NCBI RefSeq assembly: GCF_001015055.1
Contig: NZ_BBWZ01000004.1
Location: 62,001 to 126,000 of the forward strand
Reading direction: 5' to 3'
DNA from: Aneurinibacillus tyrosinisolvens
GTDB lineage: Bacteria > Bacillota > Bacilli > Aneurinibacillales > Aneurinibacillaceae
DNA: 64,000 nt
This document shows positions 34,906 through 44,952 of the stretch, in pieces (positions within the stretch are counted from its first letter, which is position 1; each line of letters opens with the position of its first letter). Position numbers and translations under genes: made by a program. Under the pieces are notes generated by a model, which was not told where the DNA came from, made no database searches, and was given only the letters and a program-made list of their open reading frames with translations.

Positions 34906-36435
34906 ATGAGCAAAGCGAATCAAAAACTGCTGGAAGAAATCGCCCGGGTAAAACGCGGGGGGCATGCAAAATATCATGAGAATCTGGAAGCGCAAAGCAA
35001 AATATTTGTTCGCAAAAGGCTGGAACTTCTATTTGATCCCGGCTCCGTTGTGGAGGACGGGTTGTTTGCCAATGTGCTCGACCCTGAGCTGCCGGCGGAT
35101 GCGGTCGTAACCGGAATGGCAGCAATCGATGGCCGTCCGGTCTGCTTCATGGCAAGCGATTCTACAGTAAAAGCGGGATCATCCGGAGCGAAAACAGTTG
35201 AGAAACAGCTTCGCATTCAGGAAAAGGCCATGGAAATGAAAGTGCCGATTTTGTATTTAATCGATTCGGCAGGCGGGCGCATCACGGATCAAATCGAAGT
35301 GTTTCCAGGCCGCCGGCATGGGGGCCGGATTTTCTATAATCAGGTGCAGCTCTCAGGCATTGTGCCGCAGATTTGTATACTATTTGGCCCTTCTCCAGCC
35401 GGTTCTGCCTATATCCCTGCTTTTTGCGATGTAACCATCATGGTTGAAAACAATGCCAGTGCGTATTTAGGCTCCCCGCGAATGGTTGAGATGGCCATTG
35501 GGGAGAAGACGACCATGGAAAAAATGGGAGGAGCCCGGATGCACTGCAGCGTCAGCGGATTAGGGGACGTGCTCGTACAGTCGGAGGAAGAAGCAATTGA
35601 TGCATGTAAACAGTATCTCAGTTATTTGCCGCAAAATTGGCAGGAAAAGCCAGCCGCGTCTGAACCGATGGAGCCGGAAGAAGGCCGTCTGCTATCAGAG
35701 ATTATTCCGGAAAATCAAAATGTCCCGTTCGATATGCATGAACTCATTCAACGTGTCATTGATAAAGGTTCATGGTTTGAAATGAAAAAGCTGTGGGCGG
35801 AGGAACTTATTACCGGGTTTGCCCGTATCGGCGGGAGAGCGGTCGGAATTGTCGCCAATCAGTCCAAAGTCAAAGGTGGAACTCTTTTCGCTGATTCTGC
35901 CGATAAAGGAGCAAGGTTCATCTGGCTTTGCAATGCCTATAATGTTCCGCTTCTCTTCTTGAGTGATGTTCCCGGTTTTATGATTGGCACCCAGGTTGAA
36001 AGGCAGGGAATTATCCGGCACGGGGCGAAAATGATTTCGGCGTTATCGGAAGCGACCGTGCCGAAGCTGTCTGTTATTGTCCGTAAATGCTATGGCGCAG
36101 GGCTTTATGCAATGGCCGGCCCAGCTTTCGGGACGGACGCAACCATTGCCCTTCCCAGCGCCTCGATTGCGATTATGGGACCGGAAGCAGCGGTGAACGC
36201 AGTGTATTTCAATAAAATTATGCAGCTGCCGGAGGAGGACAGAGCCGCCTATATCGCTGAGAAGCGCCGTGAGTACGCAGAGGATATCGACATTTACCGG
36301 CTTGGGTCCGAGCTTATTATTGATAACATTGTTCCATTTGAAAGTTTGCGTTCGGAAGTGATTTCCCGTTTCACTATGTACCAGCATAAAAAGCCCGTCA
36401 TCCAGCCAAGGCGAAACGCCGTTCATCCGGTGTAG
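34906..36435 (+). CDS. acyl-CoA carboxylase carboxyltransferase (beta) subunit, AtuC/MccB/PccB-like
   Basis: A 509-residue carboxyltransferase that moves CO2 from biotin to an acyl-CoA. The N-terminal half has the acyl-CoA-binding oxyanion region (KAGSSGAKT, LIDSAGGR); the C-terminal half has the biotin-side motif LFLSDVPGFMIGTQVE. The operon looks like an acyclic terpene/isoprenoid acid pathway (AtuA is present), so a geranyl-CoA- or methylcrotonyl-CoA-type substrate is plausible. No biotin carboxylase/BCCP subunit gene is in this operon, so it must borrow one from elsewhere. It is the first gene behind the sigma-54 promoter, with AAAGGAGGG as ribosome binding site. Confidence 0.9.
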   Translation: MSKANQKLLEEIARVKRGGHAKYHENLEAQSKIFVRKRLELLFDPGSVVEDGLFANVLDPELPADAVVTGMAAIDGRPVCFMASDSTVKAGSSGAKTVEKQLRIQEKAMEMKVPILYLIDSAGGRITDQIEVFPGRRHGGRIFYNQVQLSGIVPQICILFGPSPAGSAYIPAFCDVTIMVENNASAYLGSPRMVEMAIGEKTTMEKMGGARMHCSVSGLGDVLVQSEEEAIDACKQYLSYLPQNWQEKPAASEPMEPEEGRLLSEIIPENQNVPFDMHELIQRVIDKGSWFEMKKLWAEELITGFARIGGRAVGIVANQSKVKGGTLFADSADKGARFIWLCNAYNVPLLFLSDVPGFMIGTQVERQGIIRHGAKMISALSEATVPKLSVIVRKCYGAGLYAMAGPAFGTDATIALPSASIAIMGPEAAVNAVYFNKIMQLPEEDRAAYIAEKRREYAEDIDIYRLGSELIIDNIVPFESLRSEVISRFTMYQHKKPVIQPRRNAVHPV

Positions 36436-36451
36436 AAAGGAAGTTGATTGA

Positions 36452-37237
36452 ATGAGCAACCCATCGGTCCTTTATACGGTTCAGGAAGGCATTGCCAAAA
36501 TCGCATTGAATTTGCCCGAGATGCGGAACCCTTTGACATCGGAGCTGGCCAATGAGCTGCTCTCTTTTCTGCAGGAGGCAGATAAAGATGATAGCATAAA
36601 GGCCATTATTTTAACCGGAAATGGAAGTACTTTCTGTGCGGGCGGAAATCTAAATGAATTTAAAGAAAACATGTCCAAAAGCGTTCCGGAACTATACTGG
36701 GAAGGACGGGAAAGCACGCGGTTGTTCGAACTCGGGGCAACCATTCGCACACCGCTAATTGCCTCGGTAAACGGTCCTGCCTTTGGCGGAGGATGCGGGC
36801 TTGTCGCCATGTGCCACATTGCCATTGCAACTGAACAGGCCAAATTCGGGACGACCGAACTGCGCCTTGGTTTGGTACCTTTTGTCATTCTTCCGTGGAT
36901 CCGCCGTGCGGTTGGAGAAAGGAAGGCGATGGAAATGATGCTGACGGCAGACATCTTTTCCGCAGAAAAAGCGCTGGAAATCGGACTAATCCATCGTCTG
37001 ACGACGGCTGAACGCCTGGAAGAGGATACATGGCAGCTGGCCAGGACGATTGCTTCGTACAGTCCGCTTGCCGTGAAACTCGGAATTGAAGCTTTTCGCT
37101 CCACGGAACAGAACGACGTAGCAACATCGCTGGCCCATCTTAACACATTGCGATTAGTATCGTTCAAAAGCCAGGACTTACAGGAAGGAGCTACTGCGTT
37201 TCTCGAAAAAAGGACGCCGGTTTGGGAGGGGAAATGA
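36452..37237 (+). CDS. enoyl-CoA hydratase/isomerase family protein
   Basis: A crotonase-fold protein of 261 residues. The oxyanion-hole segments are FCAGGNLNEF and NGPAFGGGCGLV. The segment TTELRLGLVP carries a Glu-rich loop at the usual catalytic position. It hydrates an enoyl-CoA or a 3-methylglutaconyl-type intermediate formed after carboxylation. It lies 16 bases after the carboxyltransferase gene and its stop overlaps the start region of the AtuA-like gene. Confidence 0.9.
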   Translation: MSNPSVLYTVQEGIAKIALNLPEMRNPLTSELANELLSFLQEADKDDSIKAIILTGNGSTFCAGGNLNEFKENMSKSVPELYWEGRESTRLFELGATIRTPLIASVNGPAFGGGCGLVAMCHIAIATEQAKFGTTELRLGLVPFVILPWIRRAVGERKAMEMMLTADIFSAEKALEIGLIHRLTTAERLEEDTWQLARTIASYSPLAVKLGIEAFRSTEQNDVATSLAHLNTLRLVSFKSQDLQEGATAFLEKRTPVWEGK

Positions 37238-38605
37238 ATGAAAAAGCTTCGGATTGGAGCAGCGCAGGGATTTTACGGTGATTCCATTCTCCCCGCTGTA
37301 GAAACAGCCAGGCACGGCGATGTTCAATATCTATGCTTTGACTGCCTTGCTGAACTGACGCTGGCTATTTTACAAAAAGACCGCCAAAAGGACCCTGCCA
37401 AAGGATATACACGGGACATTACCCTCTCAATGCAGAAGCTGCTTCCTTATGTGCAGGACAAAGGGATTAAGATTCTGACAAACGCAGGGGGGATGAACCC
37501 GGCCGGTGCCCAGCAAGAAGTCATGCGGATTGCTCATGAACTCGGCATGCAAGGATTAAAGGTGGCGGTTGTTACTGGAGATGATATTCTGGAGCGGCTG
37601 CCTAAATTCAGGCAGCAGGGCATTTCCCTCCAGCATATGGAGGACGGAAGAGACATTGATTCAATACTCGATCGGATTGTATTTGCCAATGCATACCTTG
37701 GTGTGGATGGAATCGTGGAAGCACTGCGGCAGGGAGCTGACATTGTCATTACGGGGCGAACAACCGATTCCGCTCAGTTTCTTGCGCCATTGGTATATGA
37801 ATTTGGCTGGGGGCAGGAGGACTGGAACCGCCTGGCACAGGGTATTCTTATGGGTCATTTAATGGAGTGCTCAGGACAGGCGACAGGGGGCAATTTCAGC
37901 GGTAATTGGCAAGCGATCGAGGATTTTGAGCGGCTGGGCTTCCCGGTGGCAGAAATCAGGGAGGATGGCGAGTTTATTCTTACGAAAACAGTAGGGACAG
38001 GAGGGCTTGTTTCCATTGATACGGTGAAAGAACAGCTGCTGTATGAAATCCATGATCCTTCCGCCTACATGACACCGGATGTTGTGCTGAACATGACCGA
38101 TGTCCGGCTTGAAGACACCGGGCCTAACCGGGTGCGTGTCACAGGAGCCCAGGGGGCGAAGCGCCCGGACAGGCTGAAGGTGGTGATGGGCTACTCGGAC
38201 GGCTGGCTCGGCCAGGCAATGGCCGGCTATTCATGGCCGGACGCACTGGGCAAGGCGCAGGCGGCGGACCGAATTTTACGAAAACAAATGGAGCGGATAA
38301 AACTGCAGTACGACGAAATTCAAACAGACTACCTTGGCTACAATTCATTGCATGGACGGCTGGCAAGGGTCCCGGAAGAAGAGCTGAATGAAGTGTATTT
38401 GCGCATGGTGGTACGCACCCAGAGAAAGGAAGAAGCGGCTAAGCTCGGCAGGCTGTTTCCTCCGCTTGCGTTAAACGGCCCACCTTCGATGAGCGGATTT
38501 ACCGGGATGATGCCTCCGCGGGAATTGCTTGGCATGTGGTCATGCCTCATTCCGCGCGAAGTGGTTGAAAGCAAGGTTCAGGTAAACGTATCGGAGGTGG
38601 AATAA
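37238..38605 (+). CDS. atuA: AtuA-like protein, main domain (DUF1446)
   Basis: A 455-residue protein of the acyclic terpene utilisation AtuA family, required for citronellol/geraniol catabolism in Pseudomonas but without an agreed enzyme activity. The start KKLRIGAAQGFYGDSI and the stretch LTNAGGMNPAGAQQEVMRIA are typical. In many bacteria AtuA is one polypeptide with a C-terminal ferredoxin-like fold; here that part is encoded by the next, separate gene. The gene follows the hydratase with no gap. Confidence 0.9.
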   Translation: MKKLRIGAAQGFYGDSILPAVETARHGDVQYLCFDCLAELTLAILQKDRQKDPAKGYTRDITLSMQKLLPYVQDKGIKILTNAGGMNPAGAQQEVMRIAHELGMQGLKVAVVTGDDILERLPKFRQQGISLQHMEDGRDIDSILDRIVFANAYLGVDGIVEALRQGADIVITGRTTDSAQFLAPLVYEFGWGQEDWNRLAQGILMGHLMECSGQATGGNFSGNWQAIEDFERLGFPVAEIREDGEFILTKTVGTGGLVSIDTVKEQLLYEIHDPSAYMTPDVVLNMTDVRLEDTGPNRVRVTGAQGAKRPDRLKVVMGYSDGWLGQAMAGYSWPDALGKAQAADRILRKQMERIKLQYDEIQTDYLGYNSLHGRLARVPEEELNEVYLRMVVRTQRKEEAAKLGRLFPPLALNGPPSMSGFTGMMPPRELLGMWSCLIPREVVESKVQVNVSEVE

Positions 38606-38938
38606 ATGGGCCGTACCCAGCTTCGCCGAATTGCCCAGGCACGTTCGGGAGACAAGGGAGATACGGTAAATATCGCCTTGTTTGCGCCAACGGACGCTTT
38701 GTATAGCGTGTTTGTCCGGGAGGTAACTCCTGAGCGGGTGAAGGCGCATTTTACCGGATTGGTGAAAGGAGAAGTAATACGTTATCTGGTGCCAAATGTG
38801 AAAGCGCTCAACTTCGTATGTAAAGAGGCACTAAATGGCGGCGGTTCTGCATCCATCCGAATGGATAATCTCGGCAAGTGCTATGCGTCCAACCTGCTGC
38901 GCATGGAAATTGAAGTAGAAACGGGGGAGGAGAAGTGA
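38606..38938 (+). CDS. AtuA-like protein, C-terminal ferredoxin-fold domain as separate subunit
   Basis: A 110-residue protein matching the C-terminal ferredoxin-like-fold region of AtuA (IAQARSGDKGDTVNIALFA, then VCKEALNGGG). Its ATG follows the stop of the larger AtuA-like gene directly, so the two parts are made as a natural split of the fused form. They probably form one complex. It overlaps the next gene by four bases. Confidence 0.87.
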   Translation: MGRTQLRRIAQARSGDKGDTVNIALFAPTDALYSVFVREVTPERVKAHFTGLVKGEVIRYLVPNVKALNFVCKEALNGGGSASIRMDNLGKCYASNLLRMEIEVETGEEK

Positions 38939-40083
38939 CGAGAAGTCCGTTTTTTACACGTGAACATGAAGAATTGAGGAAAGCCATCCGAAAGTTTGTC
39001 GCAAAGGAAGTGACTCCTCATATTGACGAATGGGAAGAAAAAGGTGAGTTCCCGCTCGAAATCGTACGCCGGATGGGAGAATTGGGATTTCTCGGCCTGC
39101 GGTATCCCGTTGAAGTAGGCGGACAGGGCGGAGACTATTTCATGTCACTCATCCTTGCTGAGGAGCTTGCCCGCTGCGGGGCCGGCGGATTTCCAATGGC
39201 GATGGCAGTCCAGGTGGAGATGGCCACACCTCCTATTATGGAGTTCGGCACGAAAGACCAGCACGAGCGGTTTCTTCGTCCGGCCATCCGGGGGGATAAG
39301 CTCGCCGCTCTGGGTATTACTGAACCGAATCACGGGTCCGATGTCGCTTCTATTGAGACGCGGGCCGTCCGTGATGGAGACGAATGGGTCATAAACGGAA
39401 GCAAGACGTTTATCACAAACGGGCCGCGGGCTGATTTTGTCGTGCTTGTAACACGTACGTCTCCAGGTAAAGGATACAAAGGCATTAGCCTGTTCCTTGT
39501 GGAAACCGATCGGCCCGGGTTTTCGGTCAGCCGCAAGCTCGATAAAGTAGGGATGCGATCATCTGACACGGCTGAGCTAATTTTAGAAGACGTTCGGGTT
39601 CCACATGCGAACCTGCTTGGCGAAGAAGGAAAAGGATTCTATCATATCATGTGGGAACTTCAGGGGGAGCGTCTCATCGGTGCAGCCGGTGCGGTTGCCA
39701 TCGCCCAGCATGCATATGAGATGGCGCTTGACTATGCAAAAAACCGGCAAGCGTTCGGCAGGCCAATCGGACAAAACCAGGCCGTAAGCCATCTGCTGGC
39801 AGAGATGGCCACCCGGATTGAAGCGGCCCGCCAGCTTACCTATGCCACCGCCTATCGATTCTCCAGAGGAGAGGTTCCTTCCAAAGAAATTTCCATGGCG
39901 AAGCTGGAAGGTGCCCGGGTGGCTTGCTGGGTAGCAGACCGGGCGCTGCAGATTTTCGGCGGCAGCGGATATATGGCGAAAAATCGGATTGAGCGAATTT
40001 GGCGGGATGTACGCCTGTACCGAATTGGCGGCGGTACAGACCAGGTGATGAAAGAAATTATCGCAAAGGAAATGGGCCTATAA
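38935..40083 (+). CDS. acyl-CoA dehydrogenase, first of two
   Basis: A 382-residue FAD enzyme that makes the alpha-beta double bond in an acyl-CoA. Family marks: ALGITEPNHGSDVASI (flavin and substrate site), RSSDTAELILEDVRVP and the C-terminal QIFGGSGYMAKN helix. It starts with GTG, overlapping the AtuA C-domain gene by four bases. It resembles AtuD/AtuE-type citronellyl-CoA dehydrogenases by context, but branched or unbranched acyl-CoA substrates cannot be told apart by sequence. Confidence 0.9.
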   Translation: MTRSPFFTREHEELRKAIRKFVAKEVTPHIDEWEEKGEFPLEIVRRMGELGFLGLRYPVEVGGQGGDYFMSLILAEELARCGAGGFPMAMAVQVEMATPPIMEFGTKDQHERFLRPAIRGDKLAALGITEPNHGSDVASIETRAVRDGDEWVINGSKTFITNGPRADFVVLVTRTSPGKGYKGISLFLVETDRPGFSVSRKLDKVGMRSSDTAELILEDVRVPHANLLGEEGKGFYHIMWELQGERLIGAAGAVAIAQHAYEMALDYAKNRQAFGRPIGQNQAVSHLLAEMATRIEAARQLTYATAYRFSRGEVPSKEISMAKLEGARVACWVADRALQIFGGSGYMAKNRIERIWRDVRLYRIGGGTDQVMKEIIAKEMGL

Positions 40084-40111
40084 GTAATCGAGCTGCAAAG
40101 GGGGGATAGGA

Positions 40112-41266
40112 ATGGCGCATTGGTTATTCAATGAAGAGCATGAGATGTTCCGCAGGGCAGTCCGCAGTTTCGTTAAGAAAGAGATTTTGCCCTTTGTAGA
40201 GGAATGGGAAAGAGCGGAGGAATTCCCGCGTGAACTGTATCGCAGAATGGGGGAGCTGGGCTACTTCGGGATTAAGTTTCCGGAAGCGTATGGAGGCATG
40301 GAAGCGGACTTGATTGCGGAAGCCGTTCTCATAGAGGAACTGGCCAGGTGCGGGTCCGGCGGTGTCGCCGCAGGGCTTGGAGCACACTTTAGAATTGCTT
40401 TAACACCGATCTGGAAGTTTGGAAACGAGGACCAGAAGCGTACGTATTTAATGCCCGGCATTGCGGGAGAGAAAGTTGCCGCGCTCGGTATTACGGAAGC
40501 GGACGTCGATTCGGACGTGGCCGGAATTCGTACGACCACACGGAAAGATGGCAATGAATATGTACTGAATGGAAACAAGATGTTTATCACGAATGGCGTC
40601 ATGGCTGATTTTGTCGTGGTGGCTGCGAAAACAGATCCTGCGGCAAATCATAAAGGGATCAGCCTGTTTATTGTAGAGAGGGGATCTCCTGGTTTTTTGG
40701 TCGGTAAAAAGCTGAAAAAGCTTGGGTGGCGCAGTTCAGATACTGCCGAGCTTATCCTTGATGAAGTCCGTGTACCTGCTGCCAATCTTATTGGCGAAGA
40801 AAATAAAGGGTTCTACTATATTATGCAAAACTTCCAGTGGGAACGGATTTGCATGGCCCTGCAATCGGTCGCCCTGGCAGAACTTGCGCTGGAACAGGCC
40901 ATTCGTTATGCGGGGGAACGCACCCAGTTCGGCCAGCCGATTCAAAAGTTTCAAGTCATTCAGCACATGCTCGTCGATATGGCGGTTAACATTGAAAAGG
41001 CCCGTCAGCTCACCTATCATGCTTTGTATTTATTTATGAACGGTGAAGATGCGCTTACCGAAACGGCGATGGCGAAGGCACTGGCCGGAGAGATGGTAAG
41101 GGAAGTAACGGATGCTGCGGTACAGATTCATGGCGGTAATGGCTATATGATGGAGTTTCCGGTGCAACGGTATTGGCGGGACGCACGGCTGCAGTCGATT
41201 GGCGGGGGAACAACTCAAATCATGAACAAAATGATTGTGAAACAGCTTGGCTTAGCGGGTAACTAA
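40112..41266 (+). CDS. acyl-CoA dehydrogenase, second of two
   Basis: A 384-residue paralogue of the preceding gene, clearly related along its whole length but well diverged. Marks: ALGITEADVDSDVAGI, RSSDTAELILDEVRVP and QIHGGNGYMMEF. Two adjacent dehydrogenases suggest two sequential oxidations in the same pathway (for example on either side of a chain-shortening or carboxylation step). GGGGG precedes the ATG; the MaoC-like gene follows after 21 bases. Confidence 0.9.
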   Translation: MAHWLFNEEHEMFRRAVRSFVKKEILPFVEEWERAEEFPRELYRRMGELGYFGIKFPEAYGGMEADLIAEAVLIEELARCGSGGVAAGLGAHFRIALTPIWKFGNEDQKRTYLMPGIAGEKVAALGITEADVDSDVAGIRTTTRKDGNEYVLNGNKMFITNGVMADFVVVAAKTDPAANHKGISLFIVERGSPGFLVGKKLKKLGWRSSDTAELILDEVRVPAANLIGEENKGFYYIMQNFQWERICMALQSVALAELALEQAIRYAGERTQFGQPIQKFQVIQHMLVDMAVNIEKARQLTYHALYLFMNGEDALTETAMAKALAGEMVREVTDAAVQIHGGNGYMMEFPVQRYWRDARLQSIGGGTTQIMNKMIVKQLGLAGN

Positions 41267-41287
41267 CCTTATAAAGGGGGATGTCAA

Positions 41288-41725
41288 ATGTTTTCTAAAT
41301 TTTTAGAGAGTTACGAAGTGGGCGAGACATGGGTTTCCAGGGGACGAACGATAACGGAGGCCGATCTGGTTAATTTCTCTGCTTTCAGCGGTGATTGGTA
41401 TCCCCTTCATACCGACAAGGAATATGCTGCAAGCACCCCGTTTAAACAGCGGATCGCGCACGGAATGCTCGTTCTTTCTGTTGGAACGGGGCTCATGCGT
41501 TTTGAACCGAATGTGATTGTCGCTTTTTATGGAATGGAAAATGTGCGGTTTGTGAACCCGACCTTTATCGGAGATACCATCCATGTAGAGATGAAAATTA
41601 CGGACATTGAGCAAAAAGCCGGCGGGCGCGGCGTAATTACTGCTTTAAAAGAAATCAAGAAGCATAGCGGCGAAACTGTGGTAGCTGCCGTTATGAAAGT
41701 TATGATAAACAAAGGCGGGGTATAG
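41288..41725 (+). CDS. MaoC-like hydratase
   Basis: A single hot-dog-fold protein of 145 residues. The R-specific hydratase motif is visible as FSAFSGDWYPLHTDKEYA with the catalytic Asp and His, followed by RIAHGMLVLSVG. It hydrates an enoyl-CoA to the R-hydroxyacyl-CoA, possibly complementing the crotonase-type hydratase in this operon. Confidence 0.88.
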   Translation: MFSKFLESYEVGETWVSRGRTITEADLVNFSAFSGDWYPLHTDKEYAASTPFKQRIAHGMLVLSVGTGLMRFEPNVIVAFYGMENVRFVNPTFIGDTIHVEMKITDIEQKAGGRGVITALKEIKKHSGETVVAAVMKVMINKGGV

Positions 41726-41769
41726 TTTTACCTTAATGGTTGAGATGAATAGACAGGGAGGGATCGTGG

Positions 41770-43347
41770 ATGTTTAGGTCGGCAGAAGGGATTAGAAGAC
41801 TGGCGATTGGCGATATTATTCAGCGGAATGCCCGGCGTTACCCGGATAGAATCGCTATCGTAGACGGTGAGAAGCACATTTCATTTAGCGAGATGGAGAA
41901 CATTTGCAACCAATTTGCCCATTTCCTCTTAGAGCAAGGGTTAAAAAAAGGGGATCGTGTAGCGTGTGTGTGCCAGAACTCTGCTGAATTCCTCTTTGTA
42001 ATGTACGGGATTGCGAAGGCCGGGCTCGTGTGGGTACCTATTACTCCGGTGCTTGCGCCGGCGGATATTGAGTATATTATTGACCATTCTGATGCAAGGG
42101 CCCTAGTTGTAGATGATGTCCTCTATCCTCATGTTGCTGCTTTGCTCCCTTCCCTTAGCCAGGTAGAGACAGTCGTTACGATTCCGCTTTCGGGAGCGGA
42201 TCTTCCAGGATCTACGCTCTCTTTCCCTAATGCGATAACAGGCCATCCTGTCCATGAACCGGATGCAGACATTCATTCTGACGATCTCATCTCAATTATG
42301 TATACAAGCGGTACCACAGGCAGGCCCAAAGGTGTCATGCATGACCATGTATCCGTATATGTAGCTGCGTTAGGCAATATTATTGAAGGTGAAATGACGA
42401 AAGACGATGTGGTAACGTGCATGCTGCCGCTCTTTCATTGTGCCCAGCATGTCGTGACCATGTCAGCGCTTGCTGTTGGAGCTGCTTCTGTTGTTTTGCG
42501 GGGTTTTGACCCGACGGCCTTTTTTACTGCGGTTGATAAGGAAAAAATATCTTGGATGGTTGGACTGCCGATTATGTATAAGACCATGCTGGATCATCCA
42601 GAAGCGGGCAACTATGACCTTTCTTCTTTACGATACTGTTTATACGCAATGGCAGCAATGGATGAAGGGACGCTGCGAAGGGCGATTGACCGTTTCGGTG
42701 CTCGTTTTGCGCTGGGAACCGGGCAAACCGAGGTGTATCCTTCAACAATGTATTTTAAGCCGGAGGAACAATTGCGCCGGTTTGGCCCGTATTGGGGAAT
42801 TTCATCCTTAACGGTAGATACAGCGCTCATGGACGACGAAGGAAATTTACTTTCCCAGGGTCAGATAGGTGAAATTGTGCACCAGGGGCCGAACGTGATG
42901 AAAGGGTACTGGAAGAATGAACAGGCAACAGAACAAGTCCAAACATTCGGCTGGCACCATACAGGTGATCTTGGCGTATTTGATCCGGATGGGCAGCTCA
43001 TTTTTATTGGCCGTAAAAAAGATATGATTAAAACCGGTGGTGAAAATGTTCCGGCCGGTAAGGTGGAAAATGTGATTTTAAACGACTCCCGGGTTGCGAA
43101 TGCTGCGGTTGTTGGATTGCCGCATGAGCATTGGGGTGAAGCGGTTACCGCGTTTGTCATTCCAAAACCGGGGACCTTACTCACCGGTGAAGAAATTATC
43201 AATGGCTGCAAGAAAGAGCTTGCTGGATTCGAGATACCTAAAGCCGTTGTGATTCTAAATCAGTTTCCGATGACGGCGACCGGAAAAATACAAAAGCATG
43301 TTCTTAAGGAAACGTATGTAAAATACTATGCGGCAATGGAGACATAA
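41770..43347 (+). CDS. acyl-CoA synthetase (AMP-binding), first of two
   Basis: A 525-residue adenylate-forming ligase that activates a carboxylic acid with ATP and CoA. The phosphate-binding loop MYTSGTTGRPKG, the Gly-rich ALGTGQTEVYPS and the C-terminal HTGDLG and PMTATGKIQKH (catalytic lysine) are all present. It probably activates the acid that enters the pathway encoded upstream. The ribosome binding site is GGGAGGG. Confidence 0.9.
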   Translation: MFRSAEGIRRLAIGDIIQRNARRYPDRIAIVDGEKHISFSEMENICNQFAHFLLEQGLKKGDRVACVCQNSAEFLFVMYGIAKAGLVWVPITPVLAPADIEYIIDHSDARALVVDDVLYPHVAALLPSLSQVETVVTIPLSGADLPGSTLSFPNAITGHPVHEPDADIHSDDLISIMYTSGTTGRPKGVMHDHVSVYVAALGNIIEGEMTKDDVVTCMLPLFHCAQHVVTMSALAVGAASVVLRGFDPTAFFTAVDKEKISWMVGLPIMYKTMLDHPEAGNYDLSSLRYCLYAMAAMDEGTLRRAIDRFGARFALGTGQTEVYPSTMYFKPEEQLRRFGPYWGISSLTVDTALMDDEGNLLSQGQIGEIVHQGPNVMKGYWKNEQATEQVQTFGWHHTGDLGVFDPDGQLIFIGRKKDMIKTGGENVPAGKVENVILNDSRVANAAVVGLPHEHWGEAVTAFVIPKPGTLLTGEEIINGCKKELAGFEIPKAVVILNQFPMTATGKIQKHVLKETYVKYYAAMET

Positions 43348-43386
43348 AGCAAGCGGAAGTTTACTTGGATATGGGAGGGAAGCACT

Positions 43387-44952
43387 ATGGATGTTGGATA
43401 TATAACAAGACGCAATGCTCAGGATCTGAAAACTGTTGAGCCCTCCAGATGTGCATTAAAGCTGGAGAGCGAAGCATCATGGACGTATGGCGACCTGCAT
43501 CGCATTTCCAACGCATACGGGAATGCCTTGCTTGCATTAGGAGTCAAAAAAGGGGATCGGGTAGGGATTTTGCTGTATAACTGTTTGGAGTATTGGGCGC
43601 TTTATTTTGCGGCGGCGAAAATCGGGGCGATCGCTGTACGCCTGAATTTCCGCCTTTCCAGTCAGGAGTTTGAATATGCGCTGAACGACTCTGAAACAAG
43701 GGTGCTTTGTTTCCATTCCAGTATAGCTGATCGAATTGATCCGATACGAAATTCGATCCAGGTTGAGGACTATATTTGCTTGCCGTATGAAAATCACCCA
43801 TCTCCGGAATGGTCCTTGCCCTGGGAAGTGTTAGCTGACGGCAGCACAGCAGAAATCACGGAGATAAAGATTGAACCGTCCGATCCTGTGATGCTCATGT
43901 ACACCTCCGGTACGACAGGCCGGCCTAAAGGGGCGTTATGGACGCATGCAAATACGCTCTGGTTTTGCGCCATGCAGGTCATGAAATGGAATTTGAATGC
44001 TGAAACGGTTTCGATGTCGGCCGGTCCTCTCTATCATGTTGGGGCAATGGAAGATGTAACACTGCCGACTCTTCTTGCGGGAGGCACCGTAGTGGTGGTT
44101 AAAAGCGGGGGCTTCAGTATTGACCGTATTATAAACGTAATGGAGAAAGAAAATGTCTCTGACTGCCTTCTCTTTCCCTTCATGGTCTATGAGATGCTGA
44201 ACTCTCCTCAGTTAGTTGATTCTAAACTATCAAAAGTGCATCGTATTATCTCTGGAGGAGACCCTATTATTCCCTGGGCTATTGAAAAGTTAACCGAACG
44301 TTTTCCTCATATAGGACTCGTTCAAATCTATGGCTTAACAGAAGGAACTCCGATTGCCGCTTCCCTCGATCCTGGCGATGCCAGGAAAAAACCCCATACG
44401 GTCGGGAAACCGATGCCGCTGGTGGAAATAAAAGTAGTGGGTGAAGAGGGGCAGATGGTAGGTGTTGGAGAGATAGGGGAAATCTGTATCAAAAGTCCAT
44501 CTGTGTCTAAAGAATACTGGCGTAAACCGGAGGCGACAGCGGCGACGTTTGTTGACGGATGGTGCCATACGGGTGATCTGGGCAAATTCGATTCAGACGG
44601 ATATTTAAGTATCGCGGGCCGAAAGAAAGATATGATTCGAAGCGGGGGAGAGAATATTTATCCGGTGGAGATTGAGGATGTTTTAATTCGCCATCCTTCT
44701 GTAGCGGATGTAGCGGTCATTGGCATTCCGGATCCGAAATATATAGAAAGTGTTTGCGCGGTCATTGTTCCGAAAAAGGGTGCCCAAATAACGGAGGCAG
44801 AAATTATACATTTCGCCGCTGAACAGTTGGCAAGTTATAAAAAACCCCGTAAAGTCGTATTCATAAATGAAATTCCACGAACACCATCCGGGAAAATCCA
44901 AAAATATGTTTTAAAAGAAGCACATCAAAGTAACTCGATTAGTAATAACTGA
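43387..44952 (+). CDS. acyl-CoA synthetase (AMP-binding), second of two
   Basis: A 521-residue ligase of the same superfamily as the preceding gene but clearly different in sequence. Key motifs: MYTSGTTGRPKGA, IYGLTEGTP, HTGDLG and the lysine-bearing RTPSGKIQKY. Two ligases suggest that two acids, or an acid and a chain-shortened product, feed the pathway. It is the last gene of the sigma-54 operon, closed by a terminator that begins at the stop codon. Confidence 0.9.
   Translation: MDVGYITRRNAQDLKTVEPSRCALKLESEASWTYGDLHRISNAYGNALLALGVKKGDRVGILLYNCLEYWALYFAAAKIGAIAVRLNFRLSSQEFEYALNDSETRVLCFHSSIADRIDPIRNSIQVEDYICLPYENHPSPEWSLPWEVLADGSTAEITEIKIEPSDPVMLMYTSGTTGRPKGALWTHANTLWFCAMQVMKWNLNAETVSMSAGPLYHVGAMEDVTLPTLLAGGTVVVVKSGGFSIDRIINVMEKENVSDCLLFPFMVYEMLNSPQLVDSKLSKVHRIISGGDPIIPWAIEKLTERFPHIGLVQIYGLTEGTPIAASLDPGDARKKPHTVGKPMPLVEIKVVGEEGQMVGVGEIGEICIKSPSVSKEYWRKPEATAATFVDGWCHTGDLGKFDSDGYLSIAGRKKDMIRSGGENIYPVEIEDVLIRHPSVADVAVIGIPDPKYIESVCAVIVPKKGAQITEAEIIHFAAEQLASYKKPRKVVFINEIPRTPSGKIQKYVLKEAHQSNSISNN

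Noticed and set aside
36481..37167. Long antisense open frame of 228 codons opposite the enoyl-CoA hydratase gene
   Set aside because: It is a codon-bias shadow of the real gene, with no ribosome binding site or recognisable protein; the same holds for the long antisense frame at 59233-60177.
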